17,434 bases of DNA from SIG710 sp045605745 (GTDB taxonomy: Bacteria > Bacillota > Clostridia > Oscillospirales > CAG-272). Both the position numbers and the translations under genes were made by a program. Under the pieces are notes generated by a model that did no database searches, was not told the origin of the DNA, and saw only the letters and a program-made list of their open reading frames with translations. Location of the stretch: the NCBI GenBank assembly GCA_045605745.1, contig JAZUQN010000092.1, positions 1 to 17,434 of the forward strand, read 5' to 3'. Of this stretch, positions 5,403-14,101 are shown piece by piece (the first letter of the stretch is position 1; every line of letters begins with the position of its first letter).

Positions 5403-8400
5403 ATGCTAACACTAAAAAACATAGTTAAAGATTACAAAGCAGGCGACACAACAGTTCGTGCACTCAAAGGTATCGACATAGAATTCAGAAAAAACGAATT
5501 TGTGGCTATACTCGGCCCATCCGGTTGCGGCAAAACCACACTTCTCAATATCGTGGGTGGACTTGACAGTTATACAAGTGGAGATCTGATAATCAGCGGC
5601 AGATCAACAAAAGAATTTAAATCCTCAGATTGGGATAGCTATCGCAATCATTCCATCGGCTTTGTTTTTCAAAGCTACAATCTTATCCCACATCAAACAG
5701 TGCTCTCAAATGTGGAGCTCGCGCTCACTCTCTCGGGAGTTTCAAGAGCAGAAAGACATCGACGCGCAAAAGAAGCTCTAAACAAAGTAGGTCTTGGAGA
5801 TCAGCTTCATAAAAAGCCAAATCAAATGTCGGGCGGACAGATGCAGAGAGTTGCTATTGCAAGAGCCCTGGTTAATGATCCTGAAATTCTCCTTGCAGAT
5901 GAACCCACAGGTGCACTTGATACGGCAACAAGTGTTCAGATAATGGACATTCTGAAAGAAATATCAAAAGACAAGCTGATAATTATGGTAACCCATAACC
6001 CTGAGCTTGCAGAAAATTATGCAACAAGAACTATTAAGCTCCTTGACGGAAGCATAACAGAGGATTCTAATCCTTATCACGGTGAAACGATAGAGGTTCT
6101 TTCAAAGAAGGAGCAGAAAAAGCGCAAGGATAAAATCCACAAAAAAGCTTCCATGTCTATATTCACTGCACTATCTCTTTCTCTTAATAACCTAATGACC
6201 AAAAAGACACGAACATTGCTCACAAGCTTTGCCGGCTCTATCGGTATAATAGGAATAGCTCTTATTCTGTCTGTATCTACCGGTGTTCAAACCTATATCG
6301 ACCGAGTTCAGGAGGACACCCTATCAAGCTATCCTCTTATGATACAAAAAGAAACCGTTGATATGACTAATCTTGTTTCCACAATGATGGATACAAGCAC
6401 AAGCTCTGAAGAGCATGAGCTTGACAGGATATATGCAAGTGCCATTATGTATGATCTTGTAAACAAGCTCAACGCAATTGAAACAAACGAAAACAATCTA
6501 AAGGCCTTCAAGGAATATCTTGAAAGCGAAGAAGCCTTTGAAACTTGCGTTTCAGCCATAAAATATACCTATGATCTGGATTTCAGTGTTTACACAAAGG
6601 ATCATATGGGCAAGATCGTGAAAAGCGATGTTATGGAGCTGATCTCCTCACTTTACGGCTTCAATATGCAGGGCGGAACAGACGAAAACAGCACCCAAAA
6701 TCCAATGGGAATGGACTTTGGCAGTATGATGGGATCATCTTCTGCCGCTTCAAATCCAATGATGGCAAGCAGTGCCATGACTGTATGGGAAGAAATGCTT
6801 TCGGGCGACGGTGATGAGCTTATAAATGAAACACTTAAAGAACAGTATGATGTAATTTACGGCTCATGGCCAAGTAGCTATAACGAGATCGTTCTCGTTG
6901 TTGATAAAAACAATGAGATCAGCGACCTTACTCTTTATGCACTGGGACTTAAAACCGCAGACGAAATGAAAGAGATCATGCAGAAGGCCGCCATGGGAGA
7001 GCAGATAGATACAAGCACTCTTGGCAGTTGGAGCTATGAGGAGATCTGCGGTATGAGCTTCCGTGTGATCCCCGCTGCAAATAAATATCAAAAGCAGGAA
7101 AACGGAACATATGTTGACCTTTCACTTTCCGAAGCAGGTCTTGATTATCTCTATAACAACAAGACCAGCTCTGTTGATCTAAAGGTTGTTGGCATTATAA
7201 GAGAAAGCGAAAATGCAGTTTCTGCAATGATAAAAGGCTCGCTTGGATATACCGAAGCCCTAACCAAATATATTATAAGCGTTGCAGAAGGAAACGAGCT
7301 TGTTAAAGCACAGCTTGCAGACAAAACCACCGATGCTCTAAGCGGTCTTCCCTTCAGAAGCGAGGAGGAAGCAAATCTCTCCTCAACCGAAAAGGCTGAA
7401 ATTTTTAGGCAGTATCTCACAAAATCAAGCACAGCGGAAAAAGCCAATTTCTATATGGTGCTTGCCTCTATGCCAAGCGAAGAATATCTCTCAGGTGCCA
7501 TCCAAAGCGCTATGAGTGCAATGAGTGATGATGACAAAACAAACACACTGATCTCAGCCTTTGCAGCACAGATGGGTGTGGATGAGTCTTCGGTCAGCGA
7601 ATATGTATTGGGGCTTACAGATGATGAGAAAAACTCTTATCTTGTTGATATAATGAAGCTGACGATATCAAAACAATATGCTGACGGTGTAAGGGCACAG
7701 CTTGGTGCACTCACCGTTGACCAGATGGCAATGCAGTTTGATGCTACAGAATATAGCGATGAGCAGCTTGCTTTTCTCCATGATAATCTGATGCCCTCAA
7801 CTGTCTCTGATTCCACCTATGAGGAAAACCTTTATAAGCTGGGATATGTTGACAAAAACAGCCCAAGCTCCATTAACATCTTTGCAAAAACATTTGAGCA
7901 AAAGGATGACATTTCAGATCTCATCGAAAAATATAATATAAACGCAAGCGAAGAAGATCAGATCGCATACACCGATTATGTGGCACTGCTTATGTCATCT
8001 GTTACAACGATCATAAATGCGATTTCCTATGTTCTTATGGCCTTTGTTGCCATTTCTCTTGTGGTTTCCTCTATCATGATAGGAATTATAACCTATATTT
8101 CGGTTCTTGAAAGAACAAAAGAGATCGGCATTCTCAGAAGTATCGGAGCTTCAAAGCGTGATATTTCCCGAGTATTCAATGCAGAAACCCTTATAGTTGG
8201 ATTTGCTTCGGGGGCTATCGGAATCGGCGTAACGCTTATATTCAATGTTATAATTAATATTATTCTTCACGCACTCACGGGAATCCCAAATCTTGATGCA
8301 ATACTTCCTATCGGAGGAGCAATAATTCTTATCGCTCTCAGTATGCTTCTAACGGCAATTGCAGGTCTTATACCTTCAAAAATTGCCGCTAACAAAGATC

Positions 8401-8426
8401 CCGTTGTTGCCCTCAGAACAGAATAA
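5403..8426 (+). CDS. Fused ABC transporter ATP-binding/FtsX-like permease protein (MacB type)
   Basis: An ABC exporter half-transporter with ATPase and permease on one chain of 1007 residues. ATPase (about 1-225): Walker A GPSGCGKTT 38-46, Q-loop Gln90, signature MSGGQ 142-146, Walker B ILLADE 162-167, H-loop His198. A basic linker (about 234-250) leads to membrane helix 1 (about 274-296). A very large extracytoplasmic part (about 300-860) follows, with a Met/Ser-rich stretch (431-459) and Asp/Glu/Ala-rich helical segments. Three C-terminal helices (about 869-897, 928-956, 968-992) flank the FtsX-type cytoplasmic motif ERTKEIGILRSIGASKRD (903-920). This MacB/LolCDE-like family works mechanically across the membrane rather than by passing substrate through a pore; relatives export or resist peptides, or act on lipoproteins and cell-wall enzymes. 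E. coli MacB has 648 residues; the excess lies outside the membrane. No two-component system or partner adaptor is adjacent, so the substrate is unknown. Confidence 0.93.
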   Translation: MLTLKNIVKDYKAGDTTVRALKGIDIEFRKNEFVAILGPSGCGKTTLLNIVGGLDSYTSGDLIISGRSTKEFKSSDWDSYRNHSIGFVFQSYNLIPHQTVLSNVELALTLSGVSRAERHRRAKEALNKVGLGDQLHKKPNQMSGGQMQRVAIARALVNDPEILLADEPTGALDTATSVQIMDILKEISKDKLIIMVTHNPELAENYATRTIKLLDGSITEDSNPYHGETIEVLSKKEQKKRKDKIHKKASMSIFTALSLSLNNLMTKKTRTLLTSFAGSIGIIGIALILSVSTGVQTYIDRVQEDTLSSYPLMIQKETVDMTNLVSTMMDTSTSSEEHELDRIYASAIMYDLVNKLNAIETNENNLKAFKEYLESEEAFETCVSAIKYTYDLDFSVYTKDHMGKIVKSDVMELISSLYGFNMQGGTDENSTQNPMGMDFGSMMGSSSAASNPMMASSAMTVWEEMLSGDGDELINETLKEQYDVIYGSWPSSYNEIVLVVDKNNEISDLTLYALGLKTADEMKEIMQKAAMGEQIDTSTLGSWSYEEICGMSFRVIPAANKYQKQENGTYVDLSLSEAGLDYLYNNKTSSVDLKVVGIIRESENAVSAMIKGSLGYTEALTKYIISVAEGNELVKAQLADKTTDALSGLPFRSEEEANLSSTEKAEIFRQYLTKSSTAEKANFYMVLASMPSEEYLSGAIQSAMSAMSDDDKTNTLISAFAAQMGVDESSVSEYVLGLTDDEKNSYLVDIMKLTISKQYADGVRAQLGALTVDQMAMQFDATEYSDEQLAFLHDNLMPSTVSDSTYEENLYKLGYVDKNSPSSINIFAKTFEQKDDISDLIEKYNINASEEDQIAYTDYVALLMSSVTTIINAISYVLMAFVAISLVVSSIMIGIITYISVLERTKEIGILRSIGASKRDISRVFNAETLIVGFASGAIGIGVTLIFNVIINIILHALTGIPNLDAILPIGGAIILIALSMLLTAIAGLIPSKIAANKDPVVALRTE

Positions 8427-8431
8427 TTAAT

Positions 8432-8469
8432 AAAAAGCAGGCTGAGTCGATTGACTCAGCCTGCTTTTT
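8432..8469. terminator. Perfect bidirectional intrinsic terminator
   Basis: The 17 bp arms 8432-8448 and 8453-8469 are perfectly complementary around the loop GATT, with A5 on the left and T5 on the right, so it has a U-tract in both directions. It ends the ABC transporter transcript (stop at 8426) and the convergent pepF transcript (stop at 8476). Confidence 0.96.
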
Positions 8470-8475
8470 AGGTCA

Positions 8476-10278
8476 TTATTTCTGCTTGTTATAAAGCTCC
8501 TTGAACATTTTAACGGTTTCGGCAAAATCTGCAATGGCATCTTCGATAACCTCAGGCTTTGTGAGATCAATGCCCGCAACCTTCAGACTTTCAAGAGGAC
8601 TTATGCGTCCGCCGCATCCCAGGAATTTCAGATATTGCTTGATATAAGCCTCGCCCTCATTTTCTATACGGCGCACGATAGATGATGCCGCAGAAATGCA
8701 GGTTGCATATTTGTAAACATAAAACCAACGATAGAAATGAGGTATACGCATCCATTCAAGAGCAATCTCCTTGTCAGCCACCACATGGTTTCCAAAATAT
8801 TTTTTGATAAGAGCATAATATTTGTCGCAAAGAAGCTCTTTTGTGAGTGTTGCACCGTTTTCGCTCAGCTCGTGAATAGTCTTTTCAAATTCTGCAAACA
8901 TAGTCTGACGATAAAGCGTGCCCTTGTATGTCTCCATTATCTGATTGAGGATAGAAAGCTTTTCATCATCACTGGTTGATTCACGCAGTTTTCTGTGAGC
9001 AAAGAGAAGCTCGTTAACGGTTGAAGCAACCTCTGCCACAAAAATTGTATATTGTGATTCTTGGGGAGTGTTGTCCTTTTTTGAATACCAGGAATGCATA
9101 GAGTGACCGGATTCGTGAGCAAAGGTAGAAACATCATCCAGCTTTCCCGTATAGTTCAGAAGCATATAAGGAGCTGTGTCATAGCAGCCTGAGCTGTATG
9201 CACCGCCTCTCTTTCCCTTGCTTGGGAAAACATCAACCCAGTGCTCTTCTTTAATACCCTTTTCAAGAGTATCGTGATATTCCTTGCCAAGTATTTCAAC
9301 GGTTTTCAGCACCTCTTCCGTAGCTTCCTCAAAGGTATATTCCTTTGTGCAGGAGGATATAAGAGGAGTGTAAACATCATACATATGAAGCTTTGCAAGG
9401 CCGAGAACCTCACGCTTTGCATCATAATATTCAAAAAGCGGCTCAAGACCGTTTGAAACAGCATTTATAAGGTTATTATATATCTCCGGTGTAACCTCAT
9501 CATTAAATACCGATGCAGTAAGGCTGTCATCAAATTTGCGAACCTTTGAAACGGTTGCACGCTCACGAACATATGAGTTGATAAGTGCGGAAAGAGTGTT
9601 TCCATATTTATCATAGGTTTCATATAGCTTTTTGAATGCTGCGCGTCTAACATTTCTGTCCTCGCTCATAAGGCGCAGAACATAGGTGGATTCTGTCAGC
9701 TCAACAAGCTTTTTCTGCTCGTCTCTTATTTTGCCAAAGGTCATATCGGCGTTGGCGAATATGGTTCGGATATTTGAATGTGAGCCCATTGCCATTTGCA
9801 GATCGGCAAGAAGCTTTTCGTTTTCATCCGAGAGAGTGTGTGGACGGTATCTCTGCTCAACCTCGATAGTCCTGCGATATTCCTCCAGCTTTGGATATTC
9901 TTTAAACCACTTTTCGGTGGTCTTCTCGTCAAGACGAAGAAGAGAAGGAGAAACAAAGAAGGATGCAGAGCCTGCTTCGCAAGCCAAATTATGCATCTTG
10001 CCCATAAGTGCAAGGTAAAAATTGTCTGAAAGATCAAGATCAGAATTCAGATGTGCAAAGATAAATAGCTTTTCTATAAGTCTTTCAAGCTCTGTTTTGT
10101 CGGAGAGCATATTGTAAAGGTCCTTTGCACTTTTAAGCATTGTTTCTGCGTGCCTTGGAAATTCTTTTACAAGGGCGGATGCCTTTTCAAAATCTGCATC
10201 AAAGGCATTCATATCGGGATATATAGCACTAAGATCCCATTTATATTTTGCCGGGATATCTGCTCTTATGTCGGTCAT
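8476..10278 (-). CDS. pepF: Oligoendopeptidase F (peptidase family M3)
   Basis: A zinc metallopeptidase that cuts short peptides, usually 7-17 residues, in the cytoplasm, serving peptide turnover and nutrition. Length 600, typical for PepF. Seen: the zinc motif HESGH at 388-392 (ligands His388 and His392, catalytic Glu389) in FAHESGHSMHSWYS, and the likely third ligand Glu416 in FVAEVAST, at the spacing expected for M3. N-terminal KYKWDLSAIY (11-20) is the family's usual opening. There is no signal peptide. The ATG at 10278 has a modest AGGTAGGT upstream, and a perfect promoter lies 34 bp before the start. It is monocistronic, between that promoter and the shared terminator at 8432-8469. Its neighbours do not suggest a specialised role. 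Confidence 0.96.
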   Translation of the reverse strand: MTDIRADIPAKYKWDLSAIYPDMNAFDADFEKASALVKEFPRHAETMLKSAKDLYNMLSDKTELERLIEKLFIFAHLNSDLDLSDNFYLALMGKMHNLACEAGSASFFVSPSLLRLDEKTTEKWFKEYPKLEEYRRTIEVEQRYRPHTLSDENEKLLADLQMAMGSHSNIRTIFANADMTFGKIRDEQKKLVELTESTYVLRLMSEDRNVRRAAFKKLYETYDKYGNTLSALINSYVRERATVSKVRKFDDSLTASVFNDEVTPEIYNNLINAVSNGLEPLFEYYDAKREVLGLAKLHMYDVYTPLISSCTKEYTFEEATEEVLKTVEILGKEYHDTLEKGIKEEHWVDVFPSKGKRGGAYSSGCYDTAPYMLLNYTGKLDDVSTFAHESGHSMHSWYSKKDNTPQESQYTIFVAEVASTVNELLFAHRKLRESTSDDEKLSILNQIMETYKGTLYRQTMFAEFEKTIHELSENGATLTKELLCDKYYALIKKYFGNHVVADKEIALEWMRIPHFYRWFYVYKYATCISAASSIVRRIENEGEAYIKQYLKFLGCGGRISPLESLKVAGIDLTKPEVIEDAIADFAETVKMFKELYNKQK

Positions 10279-10311
10279 AATTTATACCTACCTTTTAAAT
10301 TTATTAAGTAT

Positions 10312-10340
10312 ATTATATAGCATATTTTACCTTTTGTCAA
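10312..10340 (-). promoter_or_regulatory. Consensus sigma-A promoter of pepF
   Basis: On the minus strand TTGACA (10335-10340), a 17-base spacer and TATAAT (10312-10317): both hexamers are perfect. The leader is only about 25-30 bases. High, probably constitutive expression is expected. Confidence 0.92.
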
Positions 10341-10466
10341 TCACCGTGAGGCAGGAAAAAGCCAAAAAAATATTGATTTGAGCGATGGAAAAATTGTTTT
10401 AAGGGGAATATTGGAACATTCATTTTTTCTGTGCGTCATATAGGTAAAGAGAAAAGGAGGTTACTT

Positions 10467-11606
10467 ATGAAAAAGGTATTAATTCTTGTTTTAGCTATTT
10501 TGGTATTAAGCTTAGTCATATCCTGTGCTCGCATTGAAGACAAACATGATGGGGAGATGACGGAAAGCACCGATACCGCCGAAACCGAAACACAGGAAAA
10601 GACTGATGAGCCCCGGTTCTATCCTGTGAGATATATAAAAAGCGGAGCATATCGGGAAGATATCAAATTTCCATATACTTTAAACATCGAATCGTTTGCC
10701 GAGCTTGAGTCATATTTTTTCGGCAGCGGCTCTAGTTATCATGGGTTAAGCGTAAGTGCTTTTTCTCAATACAAGGATGATTTTTTTAATGAAAATATGC
10801 TTGTAATAGCTGTTTTGCAAGAGGGAAGCGGATCGATAACCCATGAATTTATGGGAGTGACAAACGATGATACTATATGGATAAAGCGCATAGTGCCCGA
10901 AGCATGCACCATGGATATAGCGATGTGGCATATTATTGTGGAAATGCCGAGAGAGTGCGCCGAGGGACATGAATTTAAAACGCTTTACTATGGCGAGGAC
11001 AACCGTGAAATTGCCTCGTTTGGACACAATTTTGTTTATATGAGTGCCAAAGTGCCAATGGAATGGGAGTATAACATAAAGCCTTATACCGAAGGCTCTG
11101 ACACAATGGGTATCGAGTTTTATCCATCCTCATCACCGCAGTCCAAGGTGCTTCTTTATTTTCTTGACCGCTCCTTTGCTCTTGAGTGTGCAACCGGTTT
11201 GGTGTGTGACGCAACCGGGGCAGGTGAATATACAGCCAACCGATATAGATATGATCCCACATACAGCGAGTCCACATGGGAGCTATATGTTTTTGAGGAT
11301 CTTCCGGGACTTTATACCTTAGAAATCGTGGGGTTCGACGAAAATATTGAGGAGTATCAGGATGATATTGAGGGTATTTTAAATACCCTTGAGCTTTCTG
11401 ACCCGGAGCATATTGGTAAATCAAAAGCCATAGAGATTGCAAAAGAAAACTGCACCATTGAGTATGAGATGGTTTCTGCAGAATTTGATTATCAAAAAGG
11501 CTTATGGGTGGTTAATTTTTCTCAAGGCCCCACCACAGTGGGCGGAGATCAAACTGTTTTTCTATGTATGAACGGAAAGTATCACAGCAGTGAATATGGC
11601 GAATAA
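10467..11606 (+). CDS. Putative lipoprotein with PrcB-like and PepSY-like regions, function unknown
   Basis: A surface lipoprotein of 379 residues that I do not recognise by name. The ATG at 10467 is chosen over a GTG at 10431 because AAAGGAGG lies 7 bases upstream and it begins a clean signal peptide: MKK, a hydrophobic core (4-18) and lipobox VISC with lipidated Cys20. A Thr/Glu/Asp-rich linker (about 24-50) spans the wall. Residues about 75-160 (FFNENMLVIAVLQEGSGS, then IKRIVPEACT and WHIIVEMP) resemble the PrcB C-terminal domain pattern; about 185-310 is a beta-rich region of unknown family; about 315-379 (SKAIEIAKENC, then GLWVVNF and VFLCMNGK) resembles a PepSY-like fold. These assignments are by eye and tentative. 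No catalytic motif is evident. It is monocistronic and divergent from pepF; I see only weak promoter-like sequence between 10341 and 10450. Confidence 0.85.
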   Translation: MKKVLILVLAILVLSLVISCARIEDKHDGEMTESTDTAETETQEKTDEPRFYPVRYIKSGAYREDIKFPYTLNIESFAELESYFFGSGSSYHGLSVSAFSQYKDDFFNENMLVIAVLQEGSGSITHEFMGVTNDDTIWIKRIVPEACTMDIAMWHIIVEMPRECAEGHEFKTLYYGEDNREIASFGHNFVYMSAKVPMEWEYNIKPYTEGSDTMGIEFYPSSSPQSKVLLYFLDRSFALECATGLVCDATGAGEYTANRYRYDPTYSESTWELYVFEDLPGLYTLEIVGFDENIEEYQDDIEGILNTLELSDPEHIGKSKAIEIAKENCTIEYEMVSAEFDYQKGLWVVNFSQGPTTVGGDQTVFLCMNGKYHSSEYGE

Positions 11607-11624
11607 ATTAAATAGGGGTTTATA

Positions 11625-11672
11625 GGGGGAGTGAGCTAAACCTTAGCAGCTTGGCTCACCGCAAACTCCCCC
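11625..11672 (+). repeat. Compound stem-loop downstream of the lipoprotein gene
   Basis: GGGGGAG (11625-11631) pairs with CTCCCCC (11666-11672). Inside, TGAGC can pair with GCTCA, or GCTAA with TTAGC across a 3-base loop, so two alternative inner helices exist. There is no U-tract after it. It lies just upstream of a better terminator and may protect the 3' end of the lipoprotein mRNA. Confidence 0.5.
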
Positions 11673-11700
11673 GTAATTCAAAATCAACTTTATTGCGACA

Positions 11701-11735
11701 AAATGGCAGAGTTAATTTTTTTAACTCTGCCATTT
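11701..11735. terminator. Perfect stem-loop, bidirectional terminator
   Basis: The arms 11701-11715 and 11721-11735 are perfect 15 bp inverted repeats around a T5 loop. The right side runs into T-rich sequence (11741-11760), giving a plausible plus-strand terminator for the lipoprotein gene. It also lies 12 bp past the GH2 stop on the minus strand, where the U-tract is weak. Confidence 0.75.
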
Positions 11736-11747
11736 GTTATCAATTTT

Positions 11748-14009
11748 TTATTTTGGCTTTTTTATGCGATTGAGCTTTTTGTTCATCTTAAGCAGCTCTT
11801 CTTTCGTAAATGAAATGTTCATCATACCCATCATGCTTGTGAGACGAAGCACTGTAAAGCCGCCCATCATTTCCATAAGACCGCCATCAGCCTTTAGATC
11901 AACCTCAAAGCCGCCGGATTTCTTCTCGTCCTTATTTTTCTTTTTGCCGGCATCCATCTTTTTCTTCAGCTTCAAGCCCATGCCGATAAACCACATCTTT
12001 CCTCTCTTTGATTTCATGATGTCGCTTATCTTATCGTTAAGAGAATAGCGTCCCTCGGGAGCATCGATGTCAAACCAGTTGAGAACTGCGCCCTTTTCAA
12101 CAAGGACATAGTCCATATTTTTCTCCTCAACCTTGCGAATAACTCCTTCATCTGAAAGCTCGCCCGCCTTTGCAACAATCTTGCTCTCTCCAACATTCTT
12201 CACATCAAAATAGAAGAAATGATCCTCCGCAGTCTTTTTGCCGATGCTTTCTCCATTGACAAAAAGCTCTACCTCGGGCATATTGGAATAAACCGTTACC
12301 TTTGTCACATCCTCAACTCTGTCAACATATCTCTTGCCGCAAAGGTGTACAAAGGGATCCTTGCTAAGCCAAGCCTTATATGCATAAAAAGCATCCTTTT
12401 TATACTTTCTGTCCATTGTGATAAGACCCTTGTGGTTCTGTCCGTTTTCGCCGCCTTCAGCTCTTGCATCAGCACCGAAATCAAACATATTCCAAACATG
12501 GGTTGCCCACATATATTTGCGTGTGAAGAGCTGTTTTATCAGTTCCTCATGATAAAACGCCTGATATTCCTCTGTGTAATCGCCCTGCTTTGGATCACTT
12601 GTGTGCCAGTTAAGTGCTTCACAGCCGTATTCAGAGCAGCCGATCGGAATGGTTGGGTGAGTTTCGTGAAATTTATCAAACCAGGGGCCATTCATGCTTG
12701 TGTCTCCGCCATACCAGCCGAAATAGTGGTTATAGGACACAACATCGGGGATAAGAAGATAGGGATCGTCCATTTTGCACATTGAAACAGCCGCAATTGT
12801 TGTCAGACGTGTCTTGTCCATTTCGTGCACCATATCATTGAGAATTCGGTGATTCTGGAGAAGGTCATCGTCAGAGCCGCCAATGGATATCTCGTTTGAA
12901 AGTCCCCAAACAACGATAGACGGGTGATTATAATTCTGAGTTATCAGCTCTTTCATCTGCGAAATGGTGTTCTCTCTGCCCCCGGGCATATGCTTTGAAA
13001 TGTAGGGGATCTCTGCCCAGATAACAAGGCCCTTTTCATCGCAGAGATCATAGAAATACTGATCGTGCTGATAGTGAGCAAGTCGAATTGTGGTTGCGCC
13101 AACCTCCATAATAAGGTCTATATCCTCTTCGTGATGCTCAGGCAGAAGGGCATTGCCAACGCCAAGTCTATCTTGATGACGAGATACACCGCGAAGGGGG
13201 TATTCCTCTCCGTTAAGAATGAATCCGTTGTCGGGATCTATCTTAAAGCTGCGGCATCCAAAGCGGCTGCAAACATTATCCAGCACGTTTTCGCCCTCTT
13301 TTAGCTCAACCTCACAGCAATAGAGATAAGGGTCTATGCGCCCATTCCACAGGTGTGCATCTTTGATGGTGAATTTCGCAACCTTTTCTGTTGTCTCGAT
13401 CTTCTGTAGCTCGTTTTCCTCTTTGTCATAAATGGTGTACACAAGCTTTTGATCGGCAGAAAGGTCTGTTGTAAATACCTCAACCTCAACCTCTGCATTG
13501 TCACCGTTTACGATGGGGGTTATTTTGAGGCCTGTGCCGCCATAATAGTCAAGGTCAAAATGCGAATTATTTACGCAAATAAGATTTACATCACGGTAAA
13601 GACCTCCATAAAATGTAAAGTCTGCCATCTGGGGATAAACGGTTTCATTTGGAGAGTTGTCAACGATAACGGCAATATCCGTCTCCTCACATATCTTATC
13701 TGTGATATTAACTCTCCAGGTTGAATAGCCGCCATCATGGTGAGCCAGCTTTTTACCGCCCACATAAACATCGGCTGAGGAGTTTGCCCCTCTGAATTCA
13801 AGATAATAAAGATCTGCTTCGGGGAGGTCTGATTCTTTTATTGTTTTGGCATAAAGACAAGAGCCGCGGAAATAGTCGTTGCCGCCATCGTGTCCGTCCT
13901 CTGCATTCCAGGTGTGCGGAAGGCTTATTGTAGCACCCTCACGGATGTTTATGTCTGCCGTGTTCTTGACAAACAGCCAGTTTTCATTAAGATTGATTAT
14001 GTTTCTCAC
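11748..14009 (-). CDS. Glycoside hydrolase family 2 enzyme (beta-galactosidase/beta-glucuronidase-like)
   Basis: A retaining exo-beta-glycosidase of 753 residues with no signal peptide, so probably cytoplasmic, acting on sugar brought in by the adjacent symporter. Domains: N-terminal jelly-roll sugar-binding (about 1-150, with FRGANSSADVYVGG), Ig-like domain (about 155-255), TIM barrel (about 260-550), Ig-like part (about 560-625), then a tail. Acid/base Glu373 lies in WGLSNEI and the nucleophile Glu460 in GCSEYG. NHK at 525-527 aligns with the NxK of beta-glucuronidases, but related beta-galactosidases have similar sequence there, so the substrate is not settled. The last 100 residues are Met/Lys-rich and unlike the classical GH2 fold. 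The start is GTG at 14009 with AGGAG 7 bases upstream; an out-of-frame ATG-TGA overlaps it. Second gene of the operon, 92 bp after the transporter, with a long hairpin in the gap. Confidence 0.95.
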   Translation of the reverse strand: MRNIINLNENWLFVKNTADINIREGATISLPHTWNAEDGHDGGNDYFRGSCLYAKTIKESDLPEADLYYLEFRGANSSADVYVGGKKLAHHDGGYSTWRVNITDKICEETDIAVIVDNSPNETVYPQMADFTFYGGLYRDVNLICVNNSHFDLDYYGGTGLKITPIVNGDNAEVEVEVFTTDLSADQKLVYTIYDKEENELQKIETTEKVAKFTIKDAHLWNGRIDPYLYCCEVELKEGENVLDNVCSRFGCRSFKIDPDNGFILNGEEYPLRGVSRHQDRLGVGNALLPEHHEEDIDLIMEVGATTIRLAHYQHDQYFYDLCDEKGLVIWAEIPYISKHMPGGRENTISQMKELITQNYNHPSIVVWGLSNEISIGGSDDDLLQNHRILNDMVHEMDKTRLTTIAAVSMCKMDDPYLLIPDVVSYNHYFGWYGGDTSMNGPWFDKFHETHPTIPIGCSEYGCEALNWHTSDPKQGDYTEEYQAFYHEELIKQLFTRKYMWATHVWNMFDFGADARAEGGENGQNHKGLITMDRKYKKDAFYAYKAWLSKDPFVHLCGKRYVDRVEDVTKVTVYSNMPEVELFVNGESIGKKTAEDHFFYFDVKNVGESKIVAKAGELSDEGVIRKVEEKNMDYVLVEKGAVLNWFDIDAPEGRYSLNDKISDIMKSKRGKMWFIGMGLKLKKKMDAGKKKNKDEKKSGGFEVDLKADGGLMEMMGGFTVLRLTSMMGMMNISFTKEELLKMNKKLNRIKKPK

Positions 14010-14039
14010 ATTTGTTCTCCTATATAGATTGTTATATTA

Positions 14040-14075
14040 TTATCCGATATCCGTTAAATGGCGGATATCGGATAA
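14040..14075 (-). repeat. 14 bp perfect inverted repeat between transporter and GH2 genes
   Basis: TTATCCGATATCCG (14040-14053) and CGGATATCGGATAA (14062-14075) are perfectly complementary around an 8-base loop. It lies in the transcribed gap of the two-gene operon, 26 bp after the transporter stop and about 30 bp before the GH2 start. There is no U-tract on the minus strand, so it is better read as an mRNA stabiliser/processing element or a protein-binding site than as a terminator. Confidence 0.7.
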
Positions 14076-14101
14076 ATGTAATTCTAAAAAGTTTTTATCC
14101 T

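Noticed and set aside
12429..12437. Calling the GH2 enzyme a beta-glucuronidase from NHK
   Set aside because: Related GH2 beta-galactosidases can have an N-x-K at the same place, so the motif alone does not decide the substrate.
12219..12785. Plus-strand open frame of 188 codons opposite the GH2 gene
   Set aside because: Hydrophobic and cysteine-rich in a pattern expected from antisense reading of a conserved GH2 barrel; no promoter or ribosome binding site seen.
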